A stretch of 64,000 bases of DNA from Aeromicrobium yanjiei (GTDB taxonomy: Bacteria > Actinomycetota > Actinomycetes > Propionibacteriales > Nocardioidaceae): contig NZ_CP045737.1 of assembly GCF_009649075.1 (NCBI RefSeq), forward strand, positions 558,001-622,000, in the 5' to 3' direction. The position numbers and the translations under genes are program-made. The notes under the pieces are model-generated. The model worked only from the letters and a program-made list of their open reading frames with translations. It ran no database searches and was not told the origin of the DNA. The first letter of the stretch is position 1. Each line of letters begins with the position of its first letter. Shown here one piece after another: positions 45,423-56,432 of this stretch.

Positions 45423-45438
45423 TACTCCAACTGGAATA
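45423..45438. promoter_or_regulatory. Probable PadR operator
   Basis: TACTCCA-AC-TGGAATA is an inverted repeat with one mismatched pair, placed 31 bp upstream of the padR-type start and next to AT-rich bases suitable for a promoter. The size and A/T-flanked core fit PadR sites. Confidence 0.5.
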
Positions 45439-45504
45439 TACGCACGATAGTTGCTCTCCGCAACAGCATCATGGCGCGGGGCTCCGACAGAAACCGTCGA
45501 CGGT

Positions 45505-46614
45505 TCAGCGCAGGAGCTCGTAGCCGCGCAGGTCGTCGAACGACCCGTCGCCGAGGCGCTCGGCGGCCCGCTGCGTGCCGTAGTAGGAGAATCCGGCCGC
45601 GAGAGCGATCGCGTGGCTGGCTGGGTTGTCCTCCGCCGCGTACAGCGAGAGGCGCCGCCTGTCGAGCCCGTCGGGGTCGAGCGCGTGGTCGACGACCGTG
45701 CGGCACGCCTCGGTCGCCAGGCCGCGACCCCGGGCGTCGGGGTGCATCCAGTAGCCGATCTCGCCGTGGTCCCGGTTGAGGCCGAGCATGTCCATCACGG
45801 CGATGTTGCCCAGCAGCTCGTCGCTGTCGCGGTCCGCGACGGCCCACGTGGCCTTCGCCCCCGTCGCGGCCTGCCAGAGGCAGTCGTGCAGGTACGCCTC
45901 GGCCGAGGCCGCGGTGTACGGCTGGGGGAGCCAGGCCAGGAAGCGCCGGCTGACCGGGTCGTTGCACATCTCGACGAGCCGCGGGACGTCGGCGGCAGTG
46001 AACGGACGCAAGCGCAGCCGCTCGGACTCGAGCACCGTCCCCCCGGCCCACGGCGTACTCGGGTAGGGCGCGTCGCCGAAGCGGATGGACCCGGTCCACG
46101 CGTCGAGGACCCGGCCCCGCTCGTGCAGCATGCCCGGGACCAGGCCGTGCAGCGTGAACCCCGTCGAGTGGGCGACCCTCAAGGAGGCCTCGTTGCCGAC
46201 GTGTGAACGCCAGTGCACGATCTCGACGCCGCCCTCGGTGAGCGCCCAGTCCACCGCGAGGCGCACGGCCCGGGACATGATCCCGCGCCCGCGTGCCCAC
46301 GGGTGCAGCGCGAAACCGATGTCCGCGATGGGCCGTTGCCGGATGTCGACATTGCCCGCGAACCGGGAGCGCCCGTCGTCGTCGGTCGCCTCGATCGCCC
46401 AGCCGCGGTGCGATCCGTCCTCCCAGCCCCGAGGCAGGATCGTGAACGCGAACTGCTCGCTCATGCTCCGCTGGTGGGGCGAGGGGATCGCGGTCCAGCG
46501 GACCATCGTGGGGTCGAGGGCCATCTCGAGCATCGCGTCGATGTCGTCCGGGACGTGGGCGCGGATCGTCACGACGCCGTCGCTCAGCACCGGGACGTTC
46601 AGCGGCCACCTCAC
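45505..46614 (-). CDS. Double-domain GNAT N-acetyltransferase
   Basis: A 369-residue protein with two full RimJ/RimL-like acetyltransferase modules. Module one (about 1-175) contains IGFALHPWARGRGIMSRA and HWRSHVGNEASLRVAHSTGF. Module two (about 185-369) contains IGYWMHPDARGRGLATEA and YAAEDNPASHAIALAAGFSYY. Both acetyl-CoA loops look functional. Substrates are unknown. The start at 46614 is 10 nt beyond the stop of pheA on the same strand, so it may be translated from the galK-pheA message. Confidence 0.87.
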   Translation of the reverse strand: MRWPLNVPVLSDGVVTIRAHVPDDIDAMLEMALDPTMVRWTAIPSPHQRSMSEQFAFTILPRGWEDGSHRGWAIEATDDDGRSRFAGNVDIRQRPIADIGFALHPWARGRGIMSRAVRLAVDWALTEGGVEIVHWRSHVGNEASLRVAHSTGFTLHGLVPGMLHERGRVLDAWTGSIRFGDAPYPSTPWAGGTVLESERLRLRPFTAADVPRLVEMCNDPVSRRFLAWLPQPYTAASAEAYLHDCLWQAATGAKATWAVADRDSDELLGNIAVMDMLGLNRDHGEIGYWMHPDARGRGLATEACRTVVDHALDPDGLDRRRLSLYAAEDNPASHAIALAAGFSYYGTQRAAERLGDGSFDDLRGYELLR

Positions 46615-46624
46615 GGCTGGCCCC

Positions 46625-47470
46625 TCACTGCGAGCGGGTGCGGAAGGGATCGGCGGGATAGACGCCCAGCACCGTGACCTCGGTGGTGAAGAAGGCCAGC
46701 TCCTCGAGCGCGCGCGCCAGGGGCCCCTCGTCCGGGTGGCCGTCGACCTCGGCGAGGAACTGGGTCGCGATGAACTCGCCGTCGACCATGTAGCTCTCGA
46801 GCTTGGTCATGTTGACGCCGTTGGTCGCGAAGCCGCCCAGGGCCTTGTAGAGGGCCGCCGGAAGGTTGCGCACGTTGAACACGAACGTCGTCACGGTCGG
46901 CCCGGAGCCGGGAGCGGCCCGGACGGGCTCGCGGGACAGCACGACGAACCGGGTCGTGTTGTGGTCCTCGTCCTCGATGTCCTCGGCCAGGACGTCGAGA
47001 CCGTAGATCTCGGCGGCCATGGGCGGGGAGATGGCGGCCTGGGTCGGATCGCCCGCGTCGGCGATCTCTCGCGCCGCGCCGGCGGTGTCACCGGAGATCA
47101 CGGTCGTGAGGCCGTGCTCGCGGATGATCTTGCGGCACTGCCCGAGCGCGTGGACGTGGCTGTGCACGGTCTTGATCTGGTCGATCGTCGCGCCGCGCAC
47201 GCCCATGAGGCTGAACTGGATGCGCAGGAAGTGCTCGGCGATGATGTGCAGGCCCGAGGTGGGCAGGAAGTGGTGGATGTCCGCGACCCGGCCCGCGAGC
47301 GAGTTGTCGATCGGGATCATCGCGAGATCGGCCTCCCCGCCGGTCACCGCCGCGAAGACGTCCTCGAACGAGGCGCACGGGACGGCCTCCCAGTCGGGAT
47401 AGTGCCGATTGGCCACGATGTGCGAGTTGGCACCGGGCTCACCCTGGTAGGCGATCCGTCGAGAGGTCAT
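46625..47470 (-). CDS. pheA: Prephenate dehydratase
   Basis: A 281-residue monofunctional prephenate dehydratase, making phenylpyruvate for phenylalanine. IAYQGEPGANSH starts the catalytic domain, NSLAGRVADIHHFL and NTTRFVVLS hold substrate-site residues including the catalytic Thr, and KLESYMVDGEF is the ACT-domain phenylalanine-binding motif. No chorismate mutase domain is attached. ATG 47470 overlaps the galK stop by 4 nt, an odd pairing of aromatic and galactose pathways. Feedback inhibition by phenylalanine is expected from the ACT domain. Confidence 0.95.
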   Translation of the reverse strand: MTSRRIAYQGEPGANSHIVANRHYPDWEAVPCASFEDVFAAVTGGEADLAMIPIDNSLAGRVADIHHFLPTSGLHIIAEHFLRIQFSLMGVRGATIDQIKTVHSHVHALGQCRKIIREHGLTTVISGDTAGAAREIADAGDPTQAAISPPMAAEIYGLDVLAEDIEDEDHNTTRFVVLSREPVRAAPGSGPTVTTFVFNVRNLPAALYKALGGFATNGVNMTKLESYMVDGEFIATQFLAEVDGHPDEGPLARALEELAFFTTEVTVLGVYPADPFRTRSQ

Positions 47471-48588
47471 TGACCTAGTTTGGCACTCGCGTCCGGCACG
47501 GGGTGCGCACCGTCCGCAGCGCGTACCGCGAACACCTCGGGACGCTTCCACTGCCGTGCGTCGTAGCGGGCCTCGACGCGATCGCGCAGGGCCTGGACCT
47601 TCTCGGGGGCCACGAGGGCGATCGCGCTGCCGCCGAAGCCGCCGCCGGTCATGCGGGCACCGAGGGCGCCCGCCTCGAGCGCGGCCTCGACCGCGACGTC
47701 GAGCTCGGGGCAGCTGACCTCGAAGTCGTCGCGCAGCGAGGCGTGGGACGCGGTGAGGATCGTGCCGAGCTGCGCCCAGGCCCGCCGGCTCACGGCCGTG
47801 ACGGCGCCGCGGACGCGGGCGGTCTCGGTGAGCACGTGCCGGGTGCGGGCCTTGAGGGTCTCGTCGGTCAGCTGCACCGTGGCGTCGAGCGTCGCCTGCG
47901 CGAGCCACTCGATGCCGAGCTCGGCGGCCGCCCGCTCGCACTCCTCGCGACGCGCGGCGTACTCGCCGTCGGCGAGGGCGTGGTGGACGCCGGTCGCGAT
48001 GACGACGAGCGTCAGCCCGTCCTCCTCCCAGCCGAGCGGGACGAGGCGGGTCGTGTGGGGGCTCACGGAGGTGTCGATCTGGACTGCGTGGCCCGCGGCA
48101 CCGTAGAGGACCGCGAGCTGGTCCATCAGGCCGACGGGTGCGCCCACGAAGCCGGACTCCGCGCGCTGCGCGACGAGGGCGATCTGGGTGCGGTCCAGGC
48201 CGAGGCCGTGCGCCTCGTCGAGCGCGGCAGCGATGCCGCAGGTCGTCGCGGCGGAGGACGACAGACCGGCCCCTGAGGGCAGCCGCGACTCGATCACGAG
48301 GTCGACGCCGGTCAGGGCGTGACCGGCGTCCACGAGGCTCCAGATCGTCCCCGCGGCGTACGACGCCCAGCCGTCGACCTCGCCGGGCTGCACCGAGGTC
48401 GTGAACGTGACCTTCGCGGCGCCGGGGAGGTCGCTCCACACGTTGACGACGCCGTCGTCACGCAGGCGGGCCTTGACGGTCACCGAGCGGTCGATCGCGA
48501 GGGGCAGGACGGGCCCACCGTTGTAGTCGAGGTGCTCCCCGATGAGGTTCACCCTCCCGGGCACGTCCCAGCGGCGTACGTCAGTCAC
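47467..48588 (-). CDS. galK: Galactokinase
   Basis: A 373-residue GHMP kinase phosphorylating galactose at C1 (Leloir pathway). [16 protein letters not shown] is the galactokinase signature, [12 protein letters not shown] the ATP-binding GHMP motif, and [16 protein letters not shown] the C-terminal motif 3. GTG 48588 is preferred: TATGCT (48600-48595) lies 6 nt upstream. It is divergent from trpS with 60 bp between starts, and overlaps pheA by 4 nt. No galT or galE is nearby. Confidence 0.95.
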   Translation of the reverse strand: MTDVRRWDVPGRVNLIGEHLDYNGGPVLPLAIDRSVTVKARLRDDGVVNVWSDLPGAAKVTFTTSVQPGEVDGWASYAAGTIWSLVDAGHALTGVDLVIESRLPSGAGLSSSAATTCGIAAALDEAHGLGLDRTQIALVAQRAESGFVGAPVGLMDQLAVLYGAAGHAVQIDTSVSPHTTRLVPLGWEEDGLTLVVIATGVHHALADGEYAARREECERAAAELGIEWLAQATLDATVQLTDETLKARTRHVLTETARVRGAVTAVSRRAWAQLGTILTASHASLRDDFEVSCPELDVAVEAALEAGALGARMTGGGFGGSAIALVAPEKVQALRDRVEARYDARQWKRPEVFAVRAADGAHPVPDASAKLGQ

Positions 48589-48594
48589 CCGTCG

Positions 48595-48642
48595 AGCATA
48601 GGCGCAGCCCGCGAAGGCGGGCGACCGCGCGACTGGCAGAAT
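48595..48642. promoter_or_regulatory. Divergent -10 elements for galK and trpS
   Basis: TATGCT on the minus strand (48600-48595) is 6 nt before the galK GTG. CAGAAT on the plus strand (48637-48642) is 6 nt before the trpS ATG. Both genes should give leaderless transcripts. Confidence 0.5.
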
Positions 48643-48648
48643 GCCCCC

Positions 48649-49662
48649 ATGCCTGCCGTTCGCCGTCCACGCGTCCTCTCCGGGGCCCAGCCCACGGCCG
48701 ACTCGTACCACCTGGGCAACTACTTCGGGGCGTTCAAGCAGTGGGTCGCGCTGCAGGACGAGTTCGAGGCGTTCTACTTCATCCCGGACCTGCACGCGAT
48801 CACGGTCGAGTACGACCCGGCCCTGCTGCGCGAGCGCACCTACATCGCGGCAGCGCAGCTGCTCGCGGCCGGCGTGGACCCCGAGCGCAGCGCCCTGTTC
48901 GTGCAGAGCCACGTGCCCGAGCACGCCCAGCTCGCCTGGGTCCTCGGCGGCGTGACGGGCTTCGGCGAGGCCAGCCGCATGACGCAGTTCAAGGACAAGA
49001 GCGCCAAGGGCGGCCAGGACTCCGCGAGCGTGGGCCTGTTCACGTACCCGATCCTCATGGCTGCCGACATCCTGATCTACCAGGCCGACAAGGTCCCGGT
49101 CGGCGAGGACCAGCGCCAGCACGTCGAGCTGACCCGCAACCTCGCGCAGCGGTTCAACCACCGCTTCGGCGAGACGTTCACGGTCCCCGAGGCGTACATC
49201 GTCAAGAGCACGGCCAAGATCTACGACCTGCAGGACCCGACCTCCAAGATGAGCGGGTCGAACGCCTCGCACGCGGGTGTCGTCGACCTGACCGACTCCC
49301 CGAAGCAGGTCGCCAAGAAGATCCGCTCCGCCGTGACCGACTCAGGCAGCGAGATCACCTTCGACCCGGTCGAGAAGCCGGGCATCTCCAATCTCCTGTC
49401 GATCTACTCGGCGCTGACGAACGAGCCGGTCGAGCAGATCGTGCGTGACTTCGAGGGCAAGCAGTACGGCCACCTGAAGGTGGCGCTGGGCGATCTCGTC
49501 GCCGACTTCGTCGGCACCTTCGGTGACCGCACCCGCGAGCTGCTCGACGACCGGGGCGAGCTCGATCGCATCCTGGCCCGGGGCGCGGCCCAGGCGCGCG
49601 AGGTCGCCGCCACGACGCTCGACCTGGTCTACGAGCGCTCCGGATTCGTGCGGCGGGCCTGA
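48649..49662 (+). CDS. trpS: Tryptophanyl-tRNA synthetase
   Basis: A 337-residue class I synthetase charging tRNA-Trp. The HIGH-equivalent is [17 protein letters not shown], the KMSKS-equivalent is SKMSGS, and [19 protein letters not shown] with the QHVE stretch are the TrpRS-specific adenylate contacts. The length is normal. ATG 48649 is chosen over the longer open frame, which is antisense to galK. No T-box leader or attenuator is visible in the 60-bp upstream gap, so regulation is probably constitutive. Confidence 0.97.
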   Translation: MPAVRRPRVLSGAQPTADSYHLGNYFGAFKQWVALQDEFEAFYFIPDLHAITVEYDPALLRERTYIAAAQLLAAGVDPERSALFVQSHVPEHAQLAWVLGGVTGFGEASRMTQFKDKSAKGGQDSASVGLFTYPILMAADILIYQADKVPVGEDQRQHVELTRNLAQRFNHRFGETFTVPEAYIVKSTAKIYDLQDPTSKMSGSNASHAGVVDLTDSPKQVAKKIRSAVTDSGSEITFDPVEKPGISNLLSIYSALTNEPVEQIVRDFEGKQYGHLKVALGDLVADFVGTFGDRTRELLDDRGELDRILARGAAQAREVAATTLDLVYERSGFVRRA

Positions 49663-49665
49663 TCC

Positions 49666-50181
49666 ATGCCCACGATCGGAGTCGCGATCCCGGTCCCGGA
49701 CCCGTACGGCGCCCTGCTGCGCGAGAAGCGGGCCGACTTCGGTGACCCGATGGCCAGGACCGTCCCGAGCCACGTCACGCTGATCCCGCCGACCGAGGTC
49801 GAGGACGACCAGCTCGACGCGGTCTGCGCGGCGCTGGAGCGCGCATCGGCGGCCCTGCCGCCGTTCGCGATGCGGCTGCGCGGCACGGGCACGTTCCGCC
49901 CCGTCTCGCCCGTGGTCTTCGTCGCGGTCAGCCAGGGCATCTCCTACACCGAGATGCTCGCCAAGTGCGTCCGCACCGCCCTGGGCAGCCCCGAGCCGGA
50001 GTTCCCGTTCCATCCCCACGTCACGGTCGCGCACAACCTCGACGACGCGAGCCTCGACCGGGCGTACGACGAGCTGAACGACTTCGAGTGCCGGTTCACG
50101 GTCAGCGAGTTCGCGCTCTACCACCACGAGGACGAGGCCGGCTGGGTGCCGCAGCGGGCCTTCCGCCTCGGCCCGGGGTAG
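49666..50181 (+). CDS. 2H-family phosphoesterase (2'-5' RNA ligase/LigT-like)
   Basis: A 171-residue 2H phosphoesterase-like protein. Two H-x-T motifs, SHVTLIPP (about residues 34-41) and HPHVTVAHN (about 105-113), form the catalytic pair acting on 2',3'-cyclic phosphates or similar nucleotides. It lies 3 nt after trpS and is probably co-transcribed, an arrangement consistent with RNA metabolism. Family members in bacteria (ThpR) have cyclic phosphodiesterase activity; the native substrate is not known. Confidence 0.85.
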   Translation: MPTIGVAIPVPDPYGALLREKRADFGDPMARTVPSHVTLIPPTEVEDDQLDAVCAALERASAALPPFAMRLRGTGTFRPVSPVVFVAVSQGISYTEMLAKCVRTALGSPEPEFPFHPHVTVAHNLDDASLDRAYDELNDFECRFTVSEFALYHHEDEAGWVPQRAFRLGPG

Positions 50182-50187
50182 CCGGAC

Positions 50188-51093
50188 TCACACGAGGGCC
50201 AGATCGCCGTCGCCGATCCTCGGGAGGTGCTCGAGGAGATCGGCCTTGAACGCCCGGGCGGCCAGCGGCAGCGCCTCCGAGCTGCGGTGGGCCAGGGCGA
50301 TGACCCGCTCGAGGGGCGGGTCGACGAGCTCGGTCGCGCGCAGCTGCGGGCGGGTCGTCAGCACCATGCTGGGCACGACCGCGTGCCCGAGACCGGCCTG
50401 GACGAAGCGCAGGACTGCGCTCATCTCGCCTCCCTCGACCGCGAGGCGCGGCTCGAACCCGGCTGTCGCGCAGGCGCGGAGCGTCACGTCGCGCAGGTCG
50501 TAGCCCTCGCGGAACATCACGAACGGGAGATCGCGCAGCTCGGCGACCGCCATCGCGTCCGGGACGTCCGCATCGACCGGGCTGGCCAGGACGAGCCGCT
50601 CACGCAGCACCGGTGTCGTCTCGATGTCGGGGTCGTTGGTGTGCAGCGGGACGATCAGCAGGGCGATGTCGAGCCGGCCCTGGGCGAGCTCCTCGGTCAG
50701 CACGCGCGAGCCCGCCTCCTGCACCTCGAGATCGATCTGCGGGTACGACTCGTGGAACCGGGTCAGCGCCTCGGGCAGCAGCCCGTCGCACAGGGAGGGC
50801 GTCGCGCCGAGGCGTACCCGGCCGCGCTGCAGGCTCGCGACCTCGTGGACCGTGCGCTCGGCGCTCGCGACGTCGATGAGGATGCGCTGGGCATGGGGGA
50901 GCAGTGCCTCGCCCGCGCTGGTCAGCTCGATCGCTCCACGGTTGCGGACGAACAGCGGGGCGCCGAGGGCGTTCTCCAGGACCCGGATCTGCTTGGACAG
51001 CGTGGGCTGCGACACACCCGTGATCTCGGCGGCCCGGGTGAAGTGGCGGGTACGGGCGACGGCCACGAAGTAGGTCAGCTGGTGGATCTGCAT
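50188..51093 (-). CDS. LysR family transcriptional regulator
   Basis: A 301-residue LTTR: winged HTH (residues 1-60, FVAVARTRHFTRAAEITGVSQP with the recognition helix TLSKQIRVLE) and a C-terminal periplasmic-binding-type effector domain. It is divergent from the sdhCAB operon, with an 86-bp gap containing a perfect LysR-type palindrome 12 bp before its own start, so it most likely controls both itself and the dehydrogenase. The effector could be a dicarboxylate, but nothing in the sequence proves that. Confidence 0.92.
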   Translation of the reverse strand: MQIHQLTYFVAVARTRHFTRAAEITGVSQPTLSKQIRVLENALGAPLFVRNRGAIELTSAGEALLPHAQRILIDVASAERTVHEVASLQRGRVRLGATPSLCDGLLPEALTRFHESYPQIDLEVQEAGSRVLTEELAQGRLDIALLIVPLHTNDPDIETTPVLRERLVLASPVDADVPDAMAVAELRDLPFVMFREGYDLRDVTLRACATAGFEPRLAVEGGEMSAVLRFVQAGLGHAVVPSMVLTTRPQLRATELVDPPLERVIALAHRSSEALPLAARAFKADLLEHLPRIGDGDLALV

Positions 51094-51105
51094 CCAACCA
51101 GTGTG

Positions 51106-51124
51106 TCATAGCCATTGGCTATGA
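51106..51124. promoter_or_regulatory. LysR-type operator between regulator and sdhCAB
   Basis: TCATAGCCA-T-TGGCTATGA is a perfect 19-bp inverted repeat. It contains the LTTR core T-N11-A and specifically ATAG-N7-CTAT, the arrangement best known for OxyR-type sites. It sits 12 bp upstream of the regulator start and 55 bp before sdhC. Confidence 0.75.
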
Positions 51125-51179
51125 AGGTTTGCCTCAACAAGACTTAGCGTGAATCGTCGATCAGTCCTACCCTGTGCAG

Positions 51180-51904
51180 GTGGCAACTACCCAAACTGTG
51201 AAGCGCGTCTCGGCCAGCAGGTCGACGGTCGCTCAGAAATATGCGATGGCGGTGTCGGGGCTCATCATGCTGGGCTACCTGCTCGTCCACATGTACGGCA
51301 ACCTGAAGTTCTTCCAGGGCGAGGAGAAGTTCGACTCCTACCTGCACGAGACCTTGCCGCACATGTTCTACCCGTACCTCCCCGAGGGCGGAGCGCTCTG
51401 GATCATCCGAGTGCTGCTGCTCGTCGCGCTGGTGGTCCACGTCTACTGCGCAGCCAACCTGTGGCGTCGCAACAAGGCAGCGGCCGGCTACGTCGGTGGC
51501 AAGCGCTACCACACCACGCAGAACAAGACCGGCATCCAGCGCAGCTACGCCTCGTTCACGATGCGCTGGGGCGGCGTCGTCCTGCTGCTGTTCATCATCG
51601 GCCACGTCGCGCAGATGATGCCCAACTGGCTCTCGCCCGGCGGCGCCAGCGACAGCAAGTACGACCGCGTGGTCAACGGCTTCGAGATCTGGTGGGTCGT
51701 CCTGCTCTACACGATCGGCATGATCGCGGTCGGCTTCCACCTCGCCCACGGCTTCTGGGGCGCCCTGATGACCCTCGGTCAGAACCGCAGCGCGACGCGC
51801 CGCGGCTCGCGCTGGACCCCGATCGCGATCGGCCTCGCGACCCTCATCACGGTCGGCTTCCTCTCCGTCCCGTTCGCTGTCTTCTTCTTCGGAGCTGGTT
51901 CCTG

Positions 51905-51905
<1 letters not shown>
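51180..51905 (+). CDS. sdhC: Succinate dehydrogenase cytochrome b subunit
   Basis: A 241-residue membrane anchor with five helices, the type that carries two b hemes in a single-subunit anchor. Histidines positioned for heme or quinone lie in [28 protein letters not shown] and [14 protein letters not shown] 51180 is preferred over GTG 51174 because TACCCT (51168-51173) ends 6 nt before it. The stop overlaps sdhA (TGATG). The single large anchor differs from the two-subunit SdhC/SdhD form and suits menaquinone-linked enzymes. Confidence 0.9.
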
Positions 51906-53853
<1,948 letters not shown>

Positions 53854-53857
<4 letters not shown>

Positions 53858-54600
53858 ACATCACGGTGCGCGTCTGGCGTCAGAAGAACGCCGACGACAA
53901 GGGCAAGATGGTCACGTACGGCGTCGAGAACGTCTCGCAGGACATGTCGTTCCTGGAGATGCTCGACGTCCTCAACGAGCAGCTCACGCTGGCCGGCGAC
54001 GAGCCGATCGCATTCGACCACGACTGCCGTGAGGGCATCTGTGGCGCGTGCGGCGTCGTGATCAACGGCATCGCGCACGGCCCGCAGGTCACCACGACCT
54101 GCCAGCTGCACATGCGCAGCTTCGAGGACGGCGCCGTCATCGACGTCGAGCCCTGGCGCTCGGGAGCGTTCCCGGTCATCAAGGACCTCGTGGTCGATCG
54201 TGGATCGCTGGACCGCATCATCCAGGCGGGCGGCTACATCAGCGCCCCGACCGGCTCGGCGCCCGAGGCCAACAACCTCCCGGTCCCGAAGGTCGATGCC
54301 GACCACGCCTTCGAGTCGGCCGCGTGCATCGGCTGCGGCGCCTGCGTCGCGGCGTGCCCCAACGGCTCGGGCATGCTCTTCACCGCCGCCAAGATCACGC
54401 ACCTGGGTCTGCTCCCGCAGGGCCAGCCCGAGCGTGACTCGCGGGTCATCGGCATGGTGGAGCAGCACGACCACGAGGGCTTCGGCGGCTGCACCAACAT
54501 CGGCGAGTGCACGTCGGCATGCCCCAAGGGCATCCCGCTGGACACGATCAGTCGGCTCAACCGCGACCTCCTCGGAGCCCTCGCGCACGGCGACGCCTGA
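53854..54600 (+). CDS. sdhB: Succinate dehydrogenase iron-sulfur subunit
   Basis: A 248-residue subunit holding three iron-sulfur clusters. C58xxxxC63xxC66 and Cys83 bind the [2Fe-2S] cluster. [12 protein letters not shown] and the later [14 protein letters not shown] bind the [4Fe-4S] and [3Fe-4S] clusters. It transfers electrons from SdhA FAD to the anchor's hemes and quinone. GTG 53854 overlaps the sdhA stop (GTGA). A strong hairpin terminator lies 10 bp beyond its stop, ending the sdhCAB operon. Confidence 0.95.
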
Positions 54601-54609
54601 TATTGCACT

Positions 54610-54655
54610 GACGTCATCCCGGCCGAGCCGCACGCGGTTCGCCCGGGATGACGTC
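54610..54655 (+). terminator. Terminator of the sdhCAB operon
   Basis: GACGTCATCCCGG (54610-54622) and CCGGGATGACGTC (54643-54655) form a perfect 13-bp stem, extended inward by CGAGCC/GGTTCG. TTCGT follows rather than a T-run. Confidence 0.9.
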
Positions 54656-54672
54656 TTCGTGCACCACATTGA

Positions 54673-54698
54673 TTAGCGTAGGTAATTTGTTATGCTAA
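54673..54698. promoter_or_regulatory. Probable MarR operator overlapping the -10 element
   Basis: TTAGC at the left end and GCTAA at the right end frame an imperfect palindrome around TAATTTGTTA. TATGCT (54691-54696) inside it is 6 nt before the marR-type ATG, so the bound protein would block its own promoter. Confidence 0.55.
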
Positions 54699-54702
54699 GG
54701 AC

Positions 54703-55113
54703 ATGCCTACTGATGCCCACCAGCTCGCTCGGTCGGTGGCGCGTCTCAACCGCCGCCTCCGTCAGGAGCGCCAGAGCGATCTGACCCCCACCCAGCTGTC
54801 GGTGCTCGGCGCGGTCCTGAAGATCGGTCCTGCGACGCCCAGCGCGATCGCAGCGCACGAGCGCGTCCAGCCGCCGTCCATCACCCGTACGCTCGCCTGC
54901 CTGGTCGACGAGGGCTACGCGATCCGCGAGCCCCACCCCGACGACGGTCGACAGGTCCTGGTCTCGGTCTCCCAGAAGGGCGATGCCGTCCTCGCCGAGG
55001 AGCGCACGCGCCGCGACCTCTGGCTCGGCCACCGGCTCGCGGCCCTCACCGCCGCGGAGCGCAAGACCCTGAGGGAGGCTGCCGCCCTGCTCGAACGGCT
55101 GGCACAGAGTTGA
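54703..55113 (+). CDS. MarR family transcriptional regulator
   Basis: A 136-residue MarR regulator. The winged helix spans about residues 25-100: LTPTQLSVLGAVLK, VQPPSITRTLACLVDEGY (recognition helix), HPDDGRQVLVSVS (wing). Helices at both ends form the dimer. It overlaps the MFS gene (TTGA), so it probably represses its own operon with that exporter and responds to a drug-like ligand. The predicted message is leaderless. Confidence 0.93.
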   Translation: MPTDAHQLARSVARLNRRLRQERQSDLTPTQLSVLGAVLKIGPATPSAIAAHERVQPPSITRTLACLVDEGYAIREPHPDDGRQVLVSVSQKGDAVLAEERTRRDLWLGHRLAALTAAERKTLREAAALLERLAQS

Positions 55114-56432
55114 GCCCCACGTTCCGCGCGCTGGCGGTGCGCAACTACCGCATCTACATCCTCGGCGCGATCGTCTCCAACACCGGCACCTGGATGCAGC
55201 GGATCGGCCAGGACTGGCTGGTCCTGCAGCTGACCAACAGCGGCACCGCCCTCGGCATCACGACGGGCCTGCAGCTGCTGCCCGCCCTGCTCTTCTCGCC
55301 CATCGCCGGCGTCGTCGCCGACCGCGTCCCCAAGCGGACGGTCCTGCGCGTCACCCAGGTCGCGATGGCGGTCCCGGCGGCCCTGCTCGGCATCCTGGCC
55401 GTCACAGGGGCGGTCCAGACCTGGCATGTCTACGCCCTGTCGTTCCTCTTCGGCATCGGCACGGCCTTCGACGCCCCCGCCCGCCAGTCGTTCGTGGTCG
55501 AGATCGTCGGGCGCGACGACCTCGCGAACGCCGTCGGCCTGAACTCGGCGTCGTTCAACCTGGCGCGCATGATCGGCCCCGCGGTCGCCGGCATCCTGAT
55601 CGCGGCGCTCGGCTCCGGCGTCGGCGCCGCGGGCTGGGTCATCCTCATCAACGCCTTCAGCTATCTCGCGGTGCTCGCCTCCCTGCAGCTGCTCGACGGC
55701 AGTCGGCTGCGGCCCTCGGAGGTGACCGGGACGCGCAAGCACGCGGTCCGCGACGGTGTCGCGTACGTCCGCTCGCGCCCCGACCTGGTGCTGATCCTCA
55801 CCTGCGTGTTCTTCGTCGGCACGTTCGGCATGAACTTCCAGATGACCAGCGCCCTGATGGCGACCGACGTGTTCGGCAAGGGCGCGGGGGAGTACGGCCT
55901 GCTGGCCTCGATCATGGCGATCGGCTCGCTCGCCGGTGCCCTGCTCGCGGCGCGGCGCGCACGTCCGCGCCTGCGCTCGGTCGTGATCGCGGGTGCTGCC
56001 TTCAGCGTGGTCGAGATCGTCGCAGGCCTCATGCCGACGTACGAGACCTTCGCGGCGGTCCTGCCGGTGCTGGGCCTGTGCGCCCTGACGATGATCACGT
56101 CGGCGAACGCCACGATCCAGCTGACCTCGAGCCCCATGATGCGCGGTCGGGTCGCGGCGCTGTACCTCATGGTCTTCATGGGAGGCACGCCGTTCGGCGC
56201 TCCGCTCGTCGGCTGGGTCGGCGAGACCTTCGGGGCCCGGTGGATGCTCACGGGTGGAGGCGGCCTGACCCTCGTCGGCATCGCGCTGGCCACGATCTGG
56301 TTCCTGCGGCACCAGGACGAGACGCTCGAGGAGTTGCGGACCTCGATCCGCGATCTACGCTGGCGACATGCACGTCGAACGGACCTTCACGGTGCCACGT
56401 CCGATCGAGGACGTGTTCGCCTACCTGAGTGA
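55110..56432 (+). CDS. MFS exporter (MFS_3/EntS-like)
   Basis: A 440-residue 12-helix carrier of the MFS_3 type that includes EntS siderophore and drug exporters. The N-terminal ALAVRNYRIYILGAIVSNTG and GTWMQRIGQDWLVL are highly characteristic. FDAPARQSFVVEIVG is the helix 4/5 motif. The start is TTG 55110, overlapping the MarR stop, the only start compatible with the conserved N-terminus. Its last 65 nt overlap the SRPBCC gene, unusually long for the window. Regulation by the preceding MarR is expected. Confidence 0.9.
   Translation: MSPTFRALAVRNYRIYILGAIVSNTGTWMQRIGQDWLVLQLTNSGTALGITTGLQLLPALLFSPIAGVVADRVPKRTVLRVTQVAMAVPAALLGILAVTGAVQTWHVYALSFLFGIGTAFDAPARQSFVVEIVGRDDLANAVGLNSASFNLARMIGPAVAGILIAALGSGVGAAGWVILINAFSYLAVLASLQLLDGSRLRPSEVTGTRKHAVRDGVAYVRSRPDLVLILTCVFFVGTFGMNFQMTSALMATDVFGKGAGEYGLLASIMAIGSLAGALLAARRARPRLRSVVIAGAAFSVVEIVAGLMPTYETFAAVLPVLGLCALTMITSANATIQLTSSPMMRGRVAALYLMVFMGGTPFGAPLVGWVGETFGARWMLTGGGGLTLVGIALATIWFLRHQDETLEELRTSIRDLRWRHARRTDLHGATSDRGRVRLPE

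Noticed and set aside
48601..48648. T-box or attenuator ahead of trpS
   Set aside because: Only 60 bp separate the galK and trpS starts and the promoter appears leaderless, leaving no room for a leader RNA.
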